Part shown: piece after piece, positions 29,267-38,823 of the stretch
Layout: each line of letters starts with the position of its first letter
How positions within the stretch are numbered: the stretch's first letter is position 1
Origin: an uncultured bacterium
Lineage (GTDB): Bacteria; Bacillota; Clostridia; Peptostreptococcales; Anaerovoracaceae
Direction of reading: 5' to 3'
Assembly (NCBI GenBank): GCA_905214225.1
Contig: CAJMLL010000007.1
Coordinates: forward strand, 1-63,332
DNA: 63,332 nt
Notes under the pieces: model-generated
Database searches by the model: none
Seen by the model: the letters and a program-made list of their open reading frames with translations, nothing else
Told to the model about the DNA's origin: nothing
Program-made: the position numbers and the translations under genes

Positions 29267-30499
29267 TTATGCCTCCGAGAATGCAGGCCAGTATTTCAGC
29301 AGCAGCCAGGCAGCGACAGACATTGCCGCGATTGTAATGACAGTCAGCAGCACGCCCTTCTTGAACATGTATTTCGGTTTCAGTCCGTATCCCACAGGAA
29401 TCGCGCGGATAGATGTCGGGAGCATGTAGGAAACATTGATGCCGATGGATGCGATATAGACGTATGGAATCGGGTTCACGCCCATGCCTTTCATCAGATT
29501 GATGATGATCGGAATGGAAACGCCTGCTGTCGCCGTCGCGCTGGTTACATCAGACAGAAGAACGGTAACGGTGACGATAACGAGAACGGTAATAAATCCG
29601 CCGTTCAGATTCATGGATCCCATCGCCGTTCCAAGAGCCTTTGCGGCTCCGCTCTTTTCAATCAGCGTGCCCGCCGCCAGTCCGCCTGCGTACACATACA
29701 TCAGTTCCCAGATCACGCGCTTTTCCGCTGTTTTCCACTCGATCAGGCGGCTGCCGTCGCTCTTGGTGACGATAAAGGCAATGATGGCGCAGATCAGGAA
29801 GACGTAGGCCGGCTTCAGATTCGGAAGCAGGTTCTGGTAGAGCTGGCGGGAGAAGGACAGGACAGCCGCTGCTGCGAACAGTCCGAATCCCCATTTCTCC
29901 CCCGGCTTCATCTTTCCCATCGCGCGGTACTGCATCTCAAAATATTCTCTGGATCCGCCGAGGGTCTCATCCTTCCCGCAGAAAAACAGCAGGTACAGAA
30001 TGTTGACCACAACCAGGACGATCATGAGCGGAAGGAAACGGACGACCCAGTGCATATAAATATATTCTTTTCCCGTCAGATCCTCCAGATAGCTGACCGT
30101 AACCAGATTCATGGCACCGCCGAGAGGCGTTCCGAGTCCTCCGATTCCGGTTCCATAGGCGATGGTCAGCAGGATCATGGAGCCCAGCTTGTTTTCTCCG
30201 ATATCCTGAATTCCGATATAGTGGAGCATAGACACGGCAATCGGCGTGATGGCCGCGCAGACAACCGCATTCGGCAGAATCGATGAGAGCAGCGTCGTCA
30301 GAATAAACCAGAATACAACCTGTTTTCTGAGGCTGTTTCCGATAAACAGAAGGAACCAGGACGCAATACGCTTATCCAGTCCCGTCATCTCCCAGACCGC
30401 CGTCAAAATCGACGCACCAAGGAGAAGAAGTACGATTTCATCCGCGTAATTTGCGATAACAGCTGCCATATCCGCCATCTGCAGAAATGCGTTTACCGC
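29267..30499 (-). pseudogene. SLC13/DASS family anion-sodium symporter, N-terminus missing
   Basis: About 410 residues of a divalent anion:sodium symporter-like protein are intact from VNAFLQMADMAAV to the stop at 29267. Marks include LLLLGASILTAVWEMTGLDKRIA, the SxxPNAVV motif (SSILPNAVVCAAITP), the GIGGLGTPLGGAMN segment and the late SDVTSATATAGVSIPI motif. The expected first 50-70 residues with the first membrane helices are absent. The frame runs on upstream into sequence belonging to other genes, and there is no ribosome site at the first internal ATG (30478). It is therefore probably untranslated or truncated. Confidence 0.7.
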
Positions 30500-30580
30500 A
30501 AGATGAACATTGCTGCGGCAAAAACAAAAAACAAGAGGACGAGCGCAATTGTTTTCTTGTGATTGAATAATCGTTTCATT
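30494..30580 (-). pseudogene. Remnant start of a gene following the MBOAT gene (signal-anchor segment)
   Basis: ATG 30580 overlaps the MBOAT stop (TAATG), as in a coupled operon. It encodes 28 residues, MKRLFNHKKTIALVLLFFVF and then AAAMFILR, ending in a stop at 30494 where the transporter sequence begins in another frame. A short cytoplasmic basic part plus one membrane helix, directly after an MBOAT gene, is the pattern of an AlgJ/DHHW-type secreted O-acetyltransferase partner. That identity is an inference from position. Confidence 0.45.
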
Positions 30581-31300
30581 AGAAATTCCTGTATACAAAA
30601 TTACTTGACGAGTAGCCTTCTCCGTAAACACCGAAAATCAGAACTGCAGCCAGCAGTCCCAGAATCAGAAGCCAGCGGAGAGGAACCGCTTTTGCCGCCA
30701 CGGATTCACGGATGGAAACTCCATTTTCCCGCAGAACAGACACCGTAAACAGCACGATAAAGGCCAGAAGCAGTACCAGCCATTCCTTTCCGGATAGTCC
30801 CAGAGCGGCAAGCTGCGGACGGAACATGGCAATCTGTTTCGTACTGATGGAAAAGGTTCTCCGCATCATCCAGAAGGCATCATGCAGACTCGCTGCGCGT
30901 GTGATCGTCTTTCCGTAAACCAGAATCACAAAGGTGCGGATAATCTGGAACACCTTCCACGGGAAAGAATCTTCGCGGATATGCAGGGCATGCTTCCATT
31001 TTTTAAAGAGAGGTGTGAAGGCCATACTCAGGATGATAATACATGAATTGTACAGGCCGAACACTATAAATCCCCATCCCGCTCCATGCCAGATCCCGAT
31101 CAGCATGAAGGTGACAAAGGTCGGAATGTAGGCAGGCAGCTGTTTACCGATGGCTCCCAGGTGCTTTCTTCCCCATTTCCCGATCCTGTTGGAAAAATGC
31201 GCAAAAGTCAGCGGGAAAAATACATAGTCCCTCATCCAGTTCGTCAGCGACATGTGCCATCTGCGCCAGTATTCGGAAAGGGTGTCCTGATCATCAAGAA
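30579..31300 (-). pseudogene. MBOAT family O-acyltransferase, C-terminal half only
   Basis: About 240 residues matching the C-terminal half of AlgI/DltB-like membrane-bound O-acyltransferases, which are usually 450-500 residues. It begins at the hallmark LSEYWRRWHMSLTNWMRDYVFFPL and keeps the catalytic-histidine region FVTFMLIGIWHGAGWGFIVFGLYN. The N-terminal half is missing: at about 31300 the sequence changes into part of an acyl-CoA synthetase gene on the opposite strand. An ATG at 31328 lies inside that other sequence and is not a natural start. Confidence 0.8.
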
Positions 31301-32126
31301 TTTCTTCTCTCTGATCGACCGTTACCATGTCAGCTCCATCGATATTTCTCCATCTATGCTGAATATCTTATTCCGCCTTTCCAGAGATAAGATTTCCGAA
31401 TATAGCAGTCAGCTCCGCTATATTCAGCTGGGCAGCGCTCCGCTGACCGAAGAGAACAAGCAGCGCCTGATGAAGGATCTGCCGCTTACCCGTCTCTACA
31501 ATTTCTACGGAACGACGGAATCCGGCTGTTCCTGCATTCTCGACTTCAACAGCTGCAGCAATCATAAAAACTGCATCGGAAGGCCGACGGTCAATGCGAT
31601 ATTTAAATTTGTAGATGAGGACAGGAAGGAAATTCACGCGACAGCTGACCATCCGGGATACATTGCTACCGCAGGAAGACAGAACATGGCCGGCTACCTG
31701 AACGCGCCGGAACTGACCAGAGAAGCCTGTGAAGGCGGCTTCATCTACACAAGTGATCTGGGCTACGTGGATGACGACGGCTATATCTACTGCCTCGGAC
31801 GAAAGGATGACGTCATCAACTGCGGCGGAATCAAGATCGCACCGGATGAGATTGAAATGGAAGCCGTAAAATACGACGGGGTCAGGGACTGCGCCTGCAT
31901 CCCGATTCCGGATAAAATTCAGGGTCAGGTTCCAAAGCTGTTCATCTCCCTGTCCTAGCCGAAGGATAACTTTGATATGCACGGATTCCGTTCCTACCTC
32001 AGCACACACCTGGACAGAAACGAAGTGCCGAAGAGCCTGGAAATCCTCGATGAGATTCCGCGCACCTACAACGGAAAAATCCAGAGAAAGAAACTCATCC
32101 AGCAGGCAGCATCAGCGGCCAATTAA
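31300..32126 (+). pseudogene. Class I adenylate-forming acyl-CoA synthetase, C-terminal part with in-frame amber stop
   Basis: Homology begins near 31300 (FFSLIDRYHVSSIDISPSML) and includes YGTTESGCS, the YTSDLGYVDDDGYIYCLGRKDD motif (A7/A8) and INCGGIKIAPDEIE. A TAG at 31956-31958 interrupts it, but the same frame continues with recognisable C-terminal sequence, including the conserved lysine region PRTYNGKIQRKKL, to TAA 32124-32126. The N-terminal half with the P-loop-like motif is missing. Such enzymes activate carboxylic acids as acyl-AMP. Two independent lesions make this a pseudogene. Confidence 0.8.
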
Positions 32127-32224
32127 GCAGCCTGCAGAAACGGAACGTTCTATAATACAAAGGCAGTCTGCCGGATCAGACCAGCGGCATATGCATGCCC
32201 GGGACTGACGAACAGGGCCATACA

Positions 32225-32263
32225 AACAGCGGGCCGGGAGCATCACGCTTCCGACCCGCTCTT
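32225..32263. terminator. Terminator between the synthetase remnant and tpiA
   Basis: AGCGGG-ccg-GGAGC...GCTTCC-ga-CCCGCT followed on the plus strand by a T-rich tail (CTTTCTGTCTGTTTTTC). It can serve the plus-strand remnant and, less well, tpiA. Confidence 0.6.
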
Positions 32264-32366
32264 TCTGTCTGTTTTTCTTTTACGAATTCCGGCGCTGTTC
32301 TATCATGCAGCGGATTTCTGATGCATGCCGCGCTTCCCGGAGTTTCTGCTGCAAGTGAAACCTGTT

Positions 32367-33125
32367 CTATTTCGCAGCGTTCAGAATGGCTGCGAATTTC
32401 TCAGGGACCAGACTGGCGCCTCCAATCAGGCCGCCGTCGATATCCGGCTCAGCCAGAAGAGCCTCCGCGTTTTCCGGCTTCATGCTGCCGCCGTACTGAA
32501 TGATCAGCTTGTCTGCAGCTTCCTGACTGTAAAGGGAAGCAAAGGTCCTGCGAATGAATCCGCACATTTCCTCCGCCTGCTCAGGACCCGCCGTCTTACC
32601 CGTTCCGATTGCCCAGATCGGCTCATAGGCGATAACAACCTTCTCTGCCAGTTCTTCCGGAATTCCCTCAAAATCTGCTTTAATTTCAGAAGAAACGACC
32701 TCTTCTTCTTTTCCGGCCTCTCTTTCATCCAGATTCTCTCCGACACAGAGAATCGGAATAATACTGCTTTCATTCAGCAGTTTCTTCAGCTTCTTATTGC
32801 AGCTCTCATCCGTCTCATGGAAATACTGTCTTCTCTCAGAATGTCCGATGATACAGTAATCCAGACCGATTTCCTTCAGCATCGGAAGAGAAACCTCACC
32901 AGTGAACGCGCCGGAATCCTCAAAATGCACGTTCTGAGCGCCTACGCCGACTTCTGTCCCTTCAAACGCCTTCTTTACGACCGCGAGATCTGTGAACGGC
33001 ACACAAAATGCCATCTTTGCTTTCGAATGGATTTCCTGTTTCTTAAAGGCATCGGCAAATTCTGCTGCCTCCGCCATAGTCTTGTTCATCTTCCAGTTTC
33101 CTGCGATAAATGGTGTTCTGCTCAT
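32367..33125 (-). CDS. tpiA: Triosephosphate isomerase
   Basis: 252 residues from ATG 33125 (MSRTPFIAGNWKMN), with GGAGG upstream; the frame runs on further but not as protein. Catalytic Lys in GNWKMNK, His in CIIGHSERRQYF, Glu in VVIAYEPIWAIGTGKTA, and the phosphate-binding IIQYGGSMKPENA. Interconverts dihydroxyacetone phosphate and glyceraldehyde 3-phosphate. Third gene of gap-pgk-tpiA, separated from pgk by a hairpin. Confidence 0.97.
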   Translation of the reverse strand: MSRTPFIAGNWKMNKTMAEAAEFADAFKKQEIHSKAKMAFCVPFTDLAVVKKAFEGTEVGVGAQNVHFEDSGAFTGEVSLPMLKEIGLDYCIIGHSERRQYFHETDESCNKKLKKLLNESSIIPILCVGENLDEREAGKEEEVVSSEIKADFEGIPEELAEKVVIAYEPIWAIGTGKTAGPEQAEEMCGFIRRTFASLYSQEAADKLIIQYGGSMKPENAEALLAEPDIDGGLIGGASLVPEKFAAILNAAK

Positions 33126-33217
33126 GATAATAACCTCCAATCCCGGCCTGGTTACACGCTTCTGAATTTCCAGTTTTTTCTGCAAACTGACCGATTGCAA
33201 CAGACCGGTCCATTTAT

Positions 33218-33251
33218 AAAAAGAGGCCGTTGCAGATTCTGCAACAGCCTC
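33218..33251 (-). terminator. Hairpin with U-run between pgk and tpiA
   Basis: On the minus strand GAGGCTGTTGCAG-AAT-CTGCAACGGCCTC followed by TTTTTATAAA: a proper intrinsic terminator shape. It would reduce or end read-through from pgk into tpiA. Confidence 0.8.
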
Positions 33252-33287
33252 ATCCATCACTCATCTGAAATTACTCTGCAGCAGGCT

Positions 33288-34472
33288 TTACTTATCCTCG
33301 ATTACGGCAATTCCCGGCAGCTTCTTTCCTTCCAGGAATTCCAGGGAAGCTCCGCCGCCTGTGGAAATGTGCGTCATCTTGTCGGCCAGTCCTGCCTTGC
33401 GGACCGCTGCAGCAGAATCGCCGCCGCCGATGATCGTCGTTCCCGGGCACTCTGCCATCGCTTCCGCAATGCCATTGGTTCCCTTTGCAAAGTTGTCCAT
33501 TTCAAATACGCCCATCGGTCCGTTCCAGACAACCGTTGCAGCCTTGCGGATCTTTTCGCCGTACAGTTTTACGGTTTCCGGTCCTACATCCAGGCCTTCC
33601 ATGTCTGCCGGAATCTCGTTATATGGAACGATCTTGGTATTTGCGTCATTGTCGAATTTATCCGCGCAGACGATGTCTACCGGCAGGAGCATCTCGACAC
33701 CGGCCTCCTTCGCTTCCTTCATGAGGGATGCCGCAAGCTCGACGCTGTCTTCATCCAGAATGGATTTTCCGACTTCACAGCCCTCGGACTTGAAAAAGGT
33801 GTAGGCCATTCCGCCACCGATCAGCAGGGTGTCGACCTTTCCAATCAGATTGCGGATGACCGGAATCTTATCCTTAACCTTTGCGCCGCCCAGAATGGCA
33901 ACGAAAGGACGCTTCGGGGACTCAACCGCATCTCCCAGGAATTTGACTTCCTTTTCGATCAGATAGCCGGATACAGCCGGAAGGTAATCCGCAATGCCTG
34001 CTGTAGAAGCGTGGGCACGGTGTGCCGTTCCGAATGCTTCCTGAACAAAAATCTCTGCCAGGGATGCCAGCTCTTTCGCGAAGGCCGGATCATTCTCTGT
34101 CTCTTCCTTGCGGAAGCGGACGTTTTCCAGCAGCATGACCTTTCCCGGCTTCAGCTCATCCGCAGCCTTTCTGACCGCATCATCGACAACCAGCGGGCTG
34201 CTGACGAACACAACGTCCGTTCCCAGCAGCTCAGACAGTCTGTCTGCAACCGGCTTCATGGTGAATTCCATCTTCGGCTCGCCCTTCGGACGGCCCATAT
34301 GGGACATCAGAATGACGCGCGCATCATGCTCCATCAGATACTTCACCGTCGGAAGAGCGGCGCGGATTCTGGAATCATCCGTAATCGCGCCGTCCTGCAT
34401 CGGAACGTTGAAGTCGCATCTGACAATCACACGCTTGTTTTTTACATCAATATCTTCAATTGTCTTCTTCAT
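33288..34472 (-). CDS. pgk: Phosphoglycerate kinase
   Basis: 394 residues, full length. N-domain: [44 protein letters not shown]-domain nucleotide site: [36 protein letters not shown] and [16 protein letters not shown]. Makes ATP from 1,3-bisphosphoglycerate in glycolysis. 58 bases downstream of gap, likely the same transcript. Confidence 0.98.
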   Translation of the reverse strand: MKKTIEDIDVKNKRVIVRCDFNVPMQDGAITDDSRIRAALPTVKYLMEHDARVILMSHMGRPKGEPKMEFTMKPVADRLSELLGTDVVFVSSPLVVDDAVRKAADELKPGKVMLLENVRFRKEETENDPAFAKELASLAEIFVQEAFGTAHRAHASTAGIADYLPAVSGYLIEKEVKFLGDAVESPKRPFVAILGGAKVKDKIPVIRNLIGKVDTLLIGGGMAYTFFKSEGCEVGKSILDEDSVELAASLMKEAKEAGVEMLLPVDIVCADKFDNDANTKIVPYNEIPADMEGLDVGPETVKLYGEKIRKAATVVWNGPMGVFEMDNFAKGTNGIAEAMAECPGTTIIGGGDSAAAVRKAGLADKMTHISTGGGASLEFLEGKKLPGIAVIEDK

Positions 34473-34530
34473 TTTCTCTGTCCTCGCCTTTCCGCAACAG
34501 CTATGCTCTTCCCGCGCAGCTTCAGACCGA

Positions 34531-35550
34531 TTATTTATGGTCTACAGAGTACATGTATTTAGCGAGCTCCAGGGCTTTGCTGGAATAACCAAACTCATTG
34601 TCATAGTAAGCAATCAGCTTGAAGAAACGGTCATTCAGCTGGATACCCTCGTTTGCGTCAAAAATAGATGTGCAAGGGTCCCCCAGGAAGTCTCCAGAAA
34701 CGACCTGATCATCCGTATATTCAATAACCCCTTTCAGCTCCCCTTCTTCAGAAGCCTTATGAACAGCCTCGCAGATCTCCTCATAGGAAGTTGCTTTCTT
34801 TGTCATGACGTTCAGGTCAACAACAGAAACGTCGATTGTCGGAACACGATAAGCGATTCCGTTCATCTTTCCCTGCAGCTCAGGAATAACCTTGCTGACA
34901 GCTTTTGCCGCTCCAGTCGTTGTTGGAATAATATTTCCGAAGATGCTGCGGCCTCTTCTCCAGTCCTTCTCAGACTTCGCGTCGACAACCTTCTGCTTTG
35001 CCGTTGCAGCATGGATTGTGGACATCATTCCGTACTCAATTCCAAAGTTGTCGTTGATGACTTTGCACAGAGGCGCCAGGCAGTTCGTGGTGCAGGATGC
35101 GTTGGAAACAACGTCCATATCCGTTGTATAATCCTGATTGTTTACACCGAATACGAAAGTCGGAGTTTCTTCGTCCTTAGCAGGTGCGGATATGATGACT
35201 TTCTTTGCGCCGCCCTTGAGATGACCCTTCGCCTTCTCAGTTGTTGTGTAAGCGCCTGTGCACTCGATTACGTACTCTGCGCCGCACTCACTCCATGGAA
35301 TGGCAGTAATATCATTCTCTCCGTATACCGGAACCTTCTTTCCGTCGATGACGAGTCCGTTCTCATACTTATCCAGCGGCTTTGGGAATCTGCCGAATGT
35401 CGAATCGTAACGAAGCATGTACAGCATGTAATCCAGATCTGCATTTCTCTTATTAATTCCCGCGATCTCGATTTCCGGCATGCTCATAGCCGCACGAAGA
35501 ACGACTCTCGCAATTCTGCCGAATCCGCTGATACCAATTTTAATAGCCAT
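34531..35550 (-). CDS. gap: Glyceraldehyde-3-phosphate dehydrogenase, NAD-dependent type I
   Basis: 339 residues. Rossmann start [16 protein letters not shown], catalytic cysteine in [13 protein letters not shown] (about residue 155), phosphate-site TATQK-equivalent [22 protein letters not shown], and the C-terminal [14 protein letters not shown]. First gene of the glycolytic set. TATACT-like -10 sequences lie upstream near 35620 on the minus strand, but no single promoter was fixed. Confidence 0.96.
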   Translation of the reverse strand: MAIKIGISGFGRIARVVLRAAMSMPEIEIAGINKRNADLDYMLYMLRYDSTFGRFPKPLDKYENGLVIDGKKVPVYGENDITAIPWSECGAEYVIECTGAYTTTEKAKGHLKGGAKKVIISAPAKDEETPTFVFGVNNQDYTTDMDVVSNASCTTNCLAPLCKVINDNFGIEYGMMSTIHAATAKQKVVDAKSEKDWRRGRSIFGNIIPTTTGAAKAVSKVIPELQGKMNGIAYRVPTIDVSVVDLNVMTKKATSYEEICEAVHKASEEGELKGVIEYTDDQVVSGDFLGDPCTSIFDANEGIQLNDRFFKLIAYYDNEFGYSSKALELAKYMYSVDHK

Positions 35551-35642
35551 TATTGCCTCCTATGGTGTAATAAAAAATCAAAACGCTGCGTGCTCCTCCT
35601 GCAGAGGGCACAATTCAAGTATAGTATATCATTACCTGAATA

Positions 35643-36113
35643 TTATTTCAATCCTGGAAAACCCAGCTGACGCAGCCCCTCAAACAGGACGATATTCGCC
35701 GAGTTCGCAAGATTGAAGGACCGCAGCCTGGTGCTTCTGCTCATCGGAATGCGGATCGATTCCTCCGGATGCTCCGCCAGAAAGTCCCTCGGAAGGCCCT
35801 TCGTCTCTCTTCCGAAGAGGAGCATATCTTCATCTCTGTACTCCACATCCGTATAATACTGCTTTCCCTGGGTGCTGACCAGCCACATGCGGCGGCCCTC
35901 ATACTGCTCCAGAAAGGCATGGAGACTCTCATGAACCTCCAGTTTCACATAGGGCCAGTAATCCAGCCCCGCACGCCGCACCGACTTGTCATCAATCTGA
36001 AATCCCAGCGGTTTTACCAGATGCAGCACCGTATCCGTAGCCGCGCAGGTCCGCGCGATGTTTCCCGTATTCGGCGGTATTTCCGGTTCCACCAGAACCA
36101 CATGAAGTGCCAT
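35643..36113 (-). CDS. trmL: tRNA (cytidine(34)-2'-O)-methyltransferase TrmL
   Basis: 156 residues from ATG 36113 (MALHVVLVEP), with AGGAGG upstream. SPOUT-class knot motifs: IPPNTGNIARTCAAT, LLFGRETKGLP and the C-terminal IPMSRSTRLRSFNLANSANIVLFE. Methylates the 2'-O of the wobble base in certain tRNA(Leu). Upstream of gap on the same strand with a 92-base gap. Confidence 0.95.
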   Translation of the reverse strand: MALHVVLVEPEIPPNTGNIARTCAATDTVLHLVKPLGFQIDDKSVRRAGLDYWPYVKLEVHESLHAFLEQYEGRRMWLVSTQGKQYYTDVEYRDEDMLLFGRETKGLPRDFLAEHPEESIRIPMSRSTRLRSFNLANSANIVLFEGLRQLGFPGLK

Positions 36114-36138
36114 AATTTCCTCCTTGTATTTTTTCACA

Positions 36139-36172
36139 CAAAAAGCCGAACTCCACGAGTCCGGCAATTTTT
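36139..36172 (-). terminator. Terminator after the SEC-C gene
   Basis: On the minus strand GCCGGACTC-GTG-GAGTTCGGC followed by TTTTTG, between the SEC-C gene and trmL. Confidence 0.75.
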
Positions 36173-36260
36173 TCTATATTTTCCAGAGCACGGAATCCGT
36201 ACTCTCTGAACCGGAAGAAGTCCTCCAATGTCAGGATACCTCCCTCATCCTTCCTGGTTC

Positions 36261-36767
36261 CTAAGCATTCTTCCCGCAGCAGTTCTTATATTTCTTACCG
36301 CTTCCGCACGGACAAGGATCATTTCTTCCCGGCTTCTTCGGTGCATGATAGATTTTTGACTGCTTGTAAGACTTGGTGATTTCTGCGCGCTCCTCTTCAC
36401 TGAGCACATTGTTCCATGCCTCCAGGGAGAAGAGATGGTCAGCCTCTGCCTTATGCATGTTGTAATACAGCTTCTTGAAATCAATCGACAGGCTGATTTC
36501 TGTATCCTCTGTCACTGCGTCCAGATCCAGAGACTCCGGATCCTCCAGACTCTCCTGAACACCATCCAGGAATCCGGTGAAGATAACATTCGTCGTATCG
36601 AATTTCTCTGCCAGCTCAGAAAGCTTTCCCGTGAACTTCTCATCCTTATGCTGAAGAATGTAAGTGTAGATCGCTCTTTCTGCAGCCGCATACTTTTCCC
36701 AGAATTTCGGGAAACTGTCATTGGTCTGATTCTTCAGAAGATCGTTCCATTCCTGATATAAACTCAT
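36261..36767 (-). CDS. SEC-C motif protein
   Basis: 168 residues. A helical, acidic body of about 140 residues of unknown fold is followed by a C-terminal zinc-binding SEC-C motif, [19 protein letters not shown], like that at the end of SecA. The N-terminal part ([28 protein letters not shown]) resembles uncharacterised Clostridia proteins. Zn binding is supported by the four cysteines; the biological role is not known. Confidence 0.85.
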   Translation of the reverse strand: MSLYQEWNDLLKNQTNDSFPKFWEKYAAAERAIYTYILQHKDEKFTGKLSELAEKFDTTNVIFTGFLDGVQESLEDPESLDLDAVTEDTEISLSIDFKKLYYNMHKAEADHLFSLEAWNNVLSEEERAEITKSYKQSKIYHAPKKPGRNDPCPCGSGKKYKNCCGKNA

Positions 36768-36882
36768 TGTATTGTACCCTCCGTAACTATTTCACTTCCA
36801 AGCCGCGCTGCTCTCTCCTGCAGACAAAACAAAAGCGCAAGAGGACATCTGCCGCCGGCTCTTCATAACATTTTACCATAGA

Positions 36883-36923
36883 AAAGACCGGGGCGAAGGA
36901 AATTTTTCTCCTCCGTCCCGGCA
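36883..36923 (-). terminator. Terminator after hom
   Basis: On the minus strand CCGGGACGGAGGA-loop-TTCCTTCGCCCCGG followed by TCTTTTC, 28 bases past the hom stop. Confidence 0.65.
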
Positions 36924-36950
36924 AAATACAGTTTTTCTGTTGAATGCCAG

Positions 36951-37922
36951 TTAAATATGGTCTCTCATGATCGCAATCAGGTCTCCGACAACGGCGCTTC
37001 CCGTCGGAAGTGCACCTGCTCCCTTTCCGACAAACATGGTTTCTCCAACCATATCTCCGGTCAGGACAACCGAATTAAATTCATTATTTATGTAGGCAAG
37101 CGGATGATTCTGCGGAATTCTTGTCGGACGGATCCAGCAGTCGATCCTTCCGTCTTCCTTCAGTTCCGCATGGGAGAGCAGCTTGATCAGCGTCTTTTCC
37201 TCTTTTGCTTTCTGGACATCCTCCTTCGTAATAGAAGAAATTCCTGTTCTCGGAATATCTTCCGGACGGATGTATTTTCCGAAACAGAGAGAAATCAGAA
37301 TGGACAGCTTGTTAGCACAGTCAATTCCCTCAACGTCCGCAGTCGGGTCTGCTTCCGCGAATCCGTTATCCTGCGCCATTTTCAGTGCTGTCGCATAATC
37401 CAGGTCATTCTCTGCCATCTGGGTCAGAATGTAGTTGGTCGTTCCATTGACGATTCCGCTGACTTCCGTGAAATTATTTGCGGAAAGTGCTTCTGTGATA
37501 CTGGTCAGAATCGGAATTCCGCCGCCGACACTGGCTTCATAGCGGAAATCTACCCCATGTTCGGCCGCGCAGTCTTCCATCTCCTGGAAATTCTCTGCAA
37601 TGACCGCCTTATTTGGAGAAACGACATGTTTACCATTCTTCATGGCTTCTAATATATATGTTTTTGCAGGCTCCTGGCCTCCGATACACTCGACGACGAT
37701 ATCGGTCTGCGGATCCTGGAATACGTCTTCCGGCTTAGTGGTCAGAACCGCAGGATCTGCACCGTTCTTTTCAGCGGCTTCCGGATGACGAACCAGAATG
37801 TGGCGGACCTCATAATCGGCGCCGATCCGCTTTCGGATGACGGAGTGATTCTTGTTTAGTATTTCATATGTACCGCTTCCGACGGTACCAAAGCCCAGAA
37901 TTGCTAGTCCATATTTCTTCAT
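36951..37922 (-). CDS. hom: Homoserine dehydrogenase without ACT domain
   Basis: 323 residues. NAD(P)-binding LAILGFGTVGSGTYEIL, the VVSPNKAVIAE and EASVGGGIPIL segments, NGTTNYIL with the substrate-binding region, and ADPTADVEGIDCANKLSIL with the catalytic Lys/Asp neighbourhood. Typical homoserine dehydrogenases are 400-430 residues with a C-terminal ACT domain for threonine inhibition; that domain is absent here, so feedback control at this enzyme may be lacking. The frame ends cleanly and is followed by a terminator. Confidence 0.92.
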   Translation of the reverse strand: MKKYGLAILGFGTVGSGTYEILNKNHSVIRKRIGADYEVRHILVRHPEAAEKNGADPAVLTTKPEDVFQDPQTDIVVECIGGQEPAKTYILEAMKNGKHVVSPNKAVIAENFQEMEDCAAEHGVDFRYEASVGGGIPILTSITEALSANNFTEVSGIVNGTTNYILTQMAENDLDYATALKMAQDNGFAEADPTADVEGIDCANKLSILISLCFGKYIRPEDIPRTGISSITKEDVQKAKEEKTLIKLLSHAELKEDGRIDCWIRPTRIPQNHPLAYINNEFNSVVLTGDMVGETMFVGKGAGALPTGSAVVGDLIAIMRDHI

Positions 37923-38108
37923 CTGCTGTTATCCTCCCGAATTCAATAACACTGGCAATAGTTCACATACTTCTTCTGATCTTTTCACGCTGTACATTGT
38001 GCATGTTTTCACAAACAATACTTTTATGTGCTGAAAAGTACATGAACAATTTTATGATAAAACTCAGGTTTTGTCCATGCTTTTTGTGTATTTTCCACAA
38101 AATCTTTT

Positions 38109-38735
38109 TTACAGGTTGTTATGTTCGCAGAGATCTCTTATGCAGCAGCTCTCACACTGGGGATTTCTGGCGGTACAGCAGTTTCTTCCATGGAAAATCA
38201 GAACGTGATGGGTGCTGATCCAGCGATCCTCCGGAATCGTCTGCATCAGCGATTTCTCGGTATGCAGAACATCTTTTTCATGCACCAGTCCGATCCGGTT
38301 GCTGACCCGCTGTACATGCGTATCCACAGCAATGTGCGGCTGATTGAAACCATCTGCCAGAACAACATTAGCTGTTTTTCTACCTACTCCCGGCAGTTTC
38401 ACCAGTTCCTTCATATTATCCGGAACTTCACCGTCATAATCCACAACCAGCTTCTGTGCCATGGCGACCAGATTTTTCGATTTATTTCTGTACAGCCCGA
38501 TGCTCCGGATATAGCCGGCGATCGTCTCCGGATCTGCCTGGGCAAGCGCAAAGGCATCCGGATAATCACGGAACAGGGCAGGAGTGATCATATTCACACG
38601 TTTATCCGTCGTTTGTGCAGACAGCATCGTTGCCGTCAGAAGCTGAAACACATTTTCGTGATGCAGGGCACATTTTGCCTGCGGATACTCAGCTTCCAGT
38701 CTGTCTAAGATTTCCGTGACCTGTTCTGTTTCCAT
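38109..38735 (-). CDS. nth: Endonuclease III
   Basis: 208 residues. Helix-hairpin-helix LVKLPGVGRKTANVVL with the catalytic Lys, the catalytic Asp in AVDTHVQRVSNRIGL, and a C-terminal [4Fe-4S] ligand set C-x6-C-x2-C-x5-C in CTARNPQCESCCIRDLC. Bifunctional DNA glycosylase/AP lyase for oxidised pyrimidines. An AT-rich gap of 186 bases separates it from hom. Confidence 0.97.
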   Translation of the reverse strand: METEQVTEILDRLEAEYPQAKCALHHENVFQLLTATMLSAQTTDKRVNMITPALFRDYPDAFALAQADPETIAGYIRSIGLYRNKSKNLVAMAQKLVVDYDGEVPDNMKELVKLPGVGRKTANVVLADGFNQPHIAVDTHVQRVSNRIGLVHEKDVLHTEKSLMQTIPEDRWISTHHVLIFHGRNCCTARNPQCESCCIRDLCEHNNL

Positions 38736-38781
38736 GATACTGATACTCTCCTTGCCTTTTTATTTTTGTCGTCCTGAAACA

Positions 38782-38802
38782 GGCGGCACATTACGCGCCG
38801 CC
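38782..38802 (-). terminator. Hairpin after the aldolase-like gene
   Basis: GGCGGC-loop-GCCGCC on the minus strand followed by TGTTTC; the weak U-run makes it a probable rather than certain terminator. Confidence 0.5.
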
Positions 38803-38823
38803 CTCTTCTCTGCTGTCATTCAC

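Noticed and set aside
31956..31958. In-frame TAG in the acyl-CoA synthetase as a pyrrolysine codon
   Set aside because: The gene has also lost its N-terminal half, no pyl genes are visible, and this family does not use pyrrolysine; a nonsense mutation is simpler.
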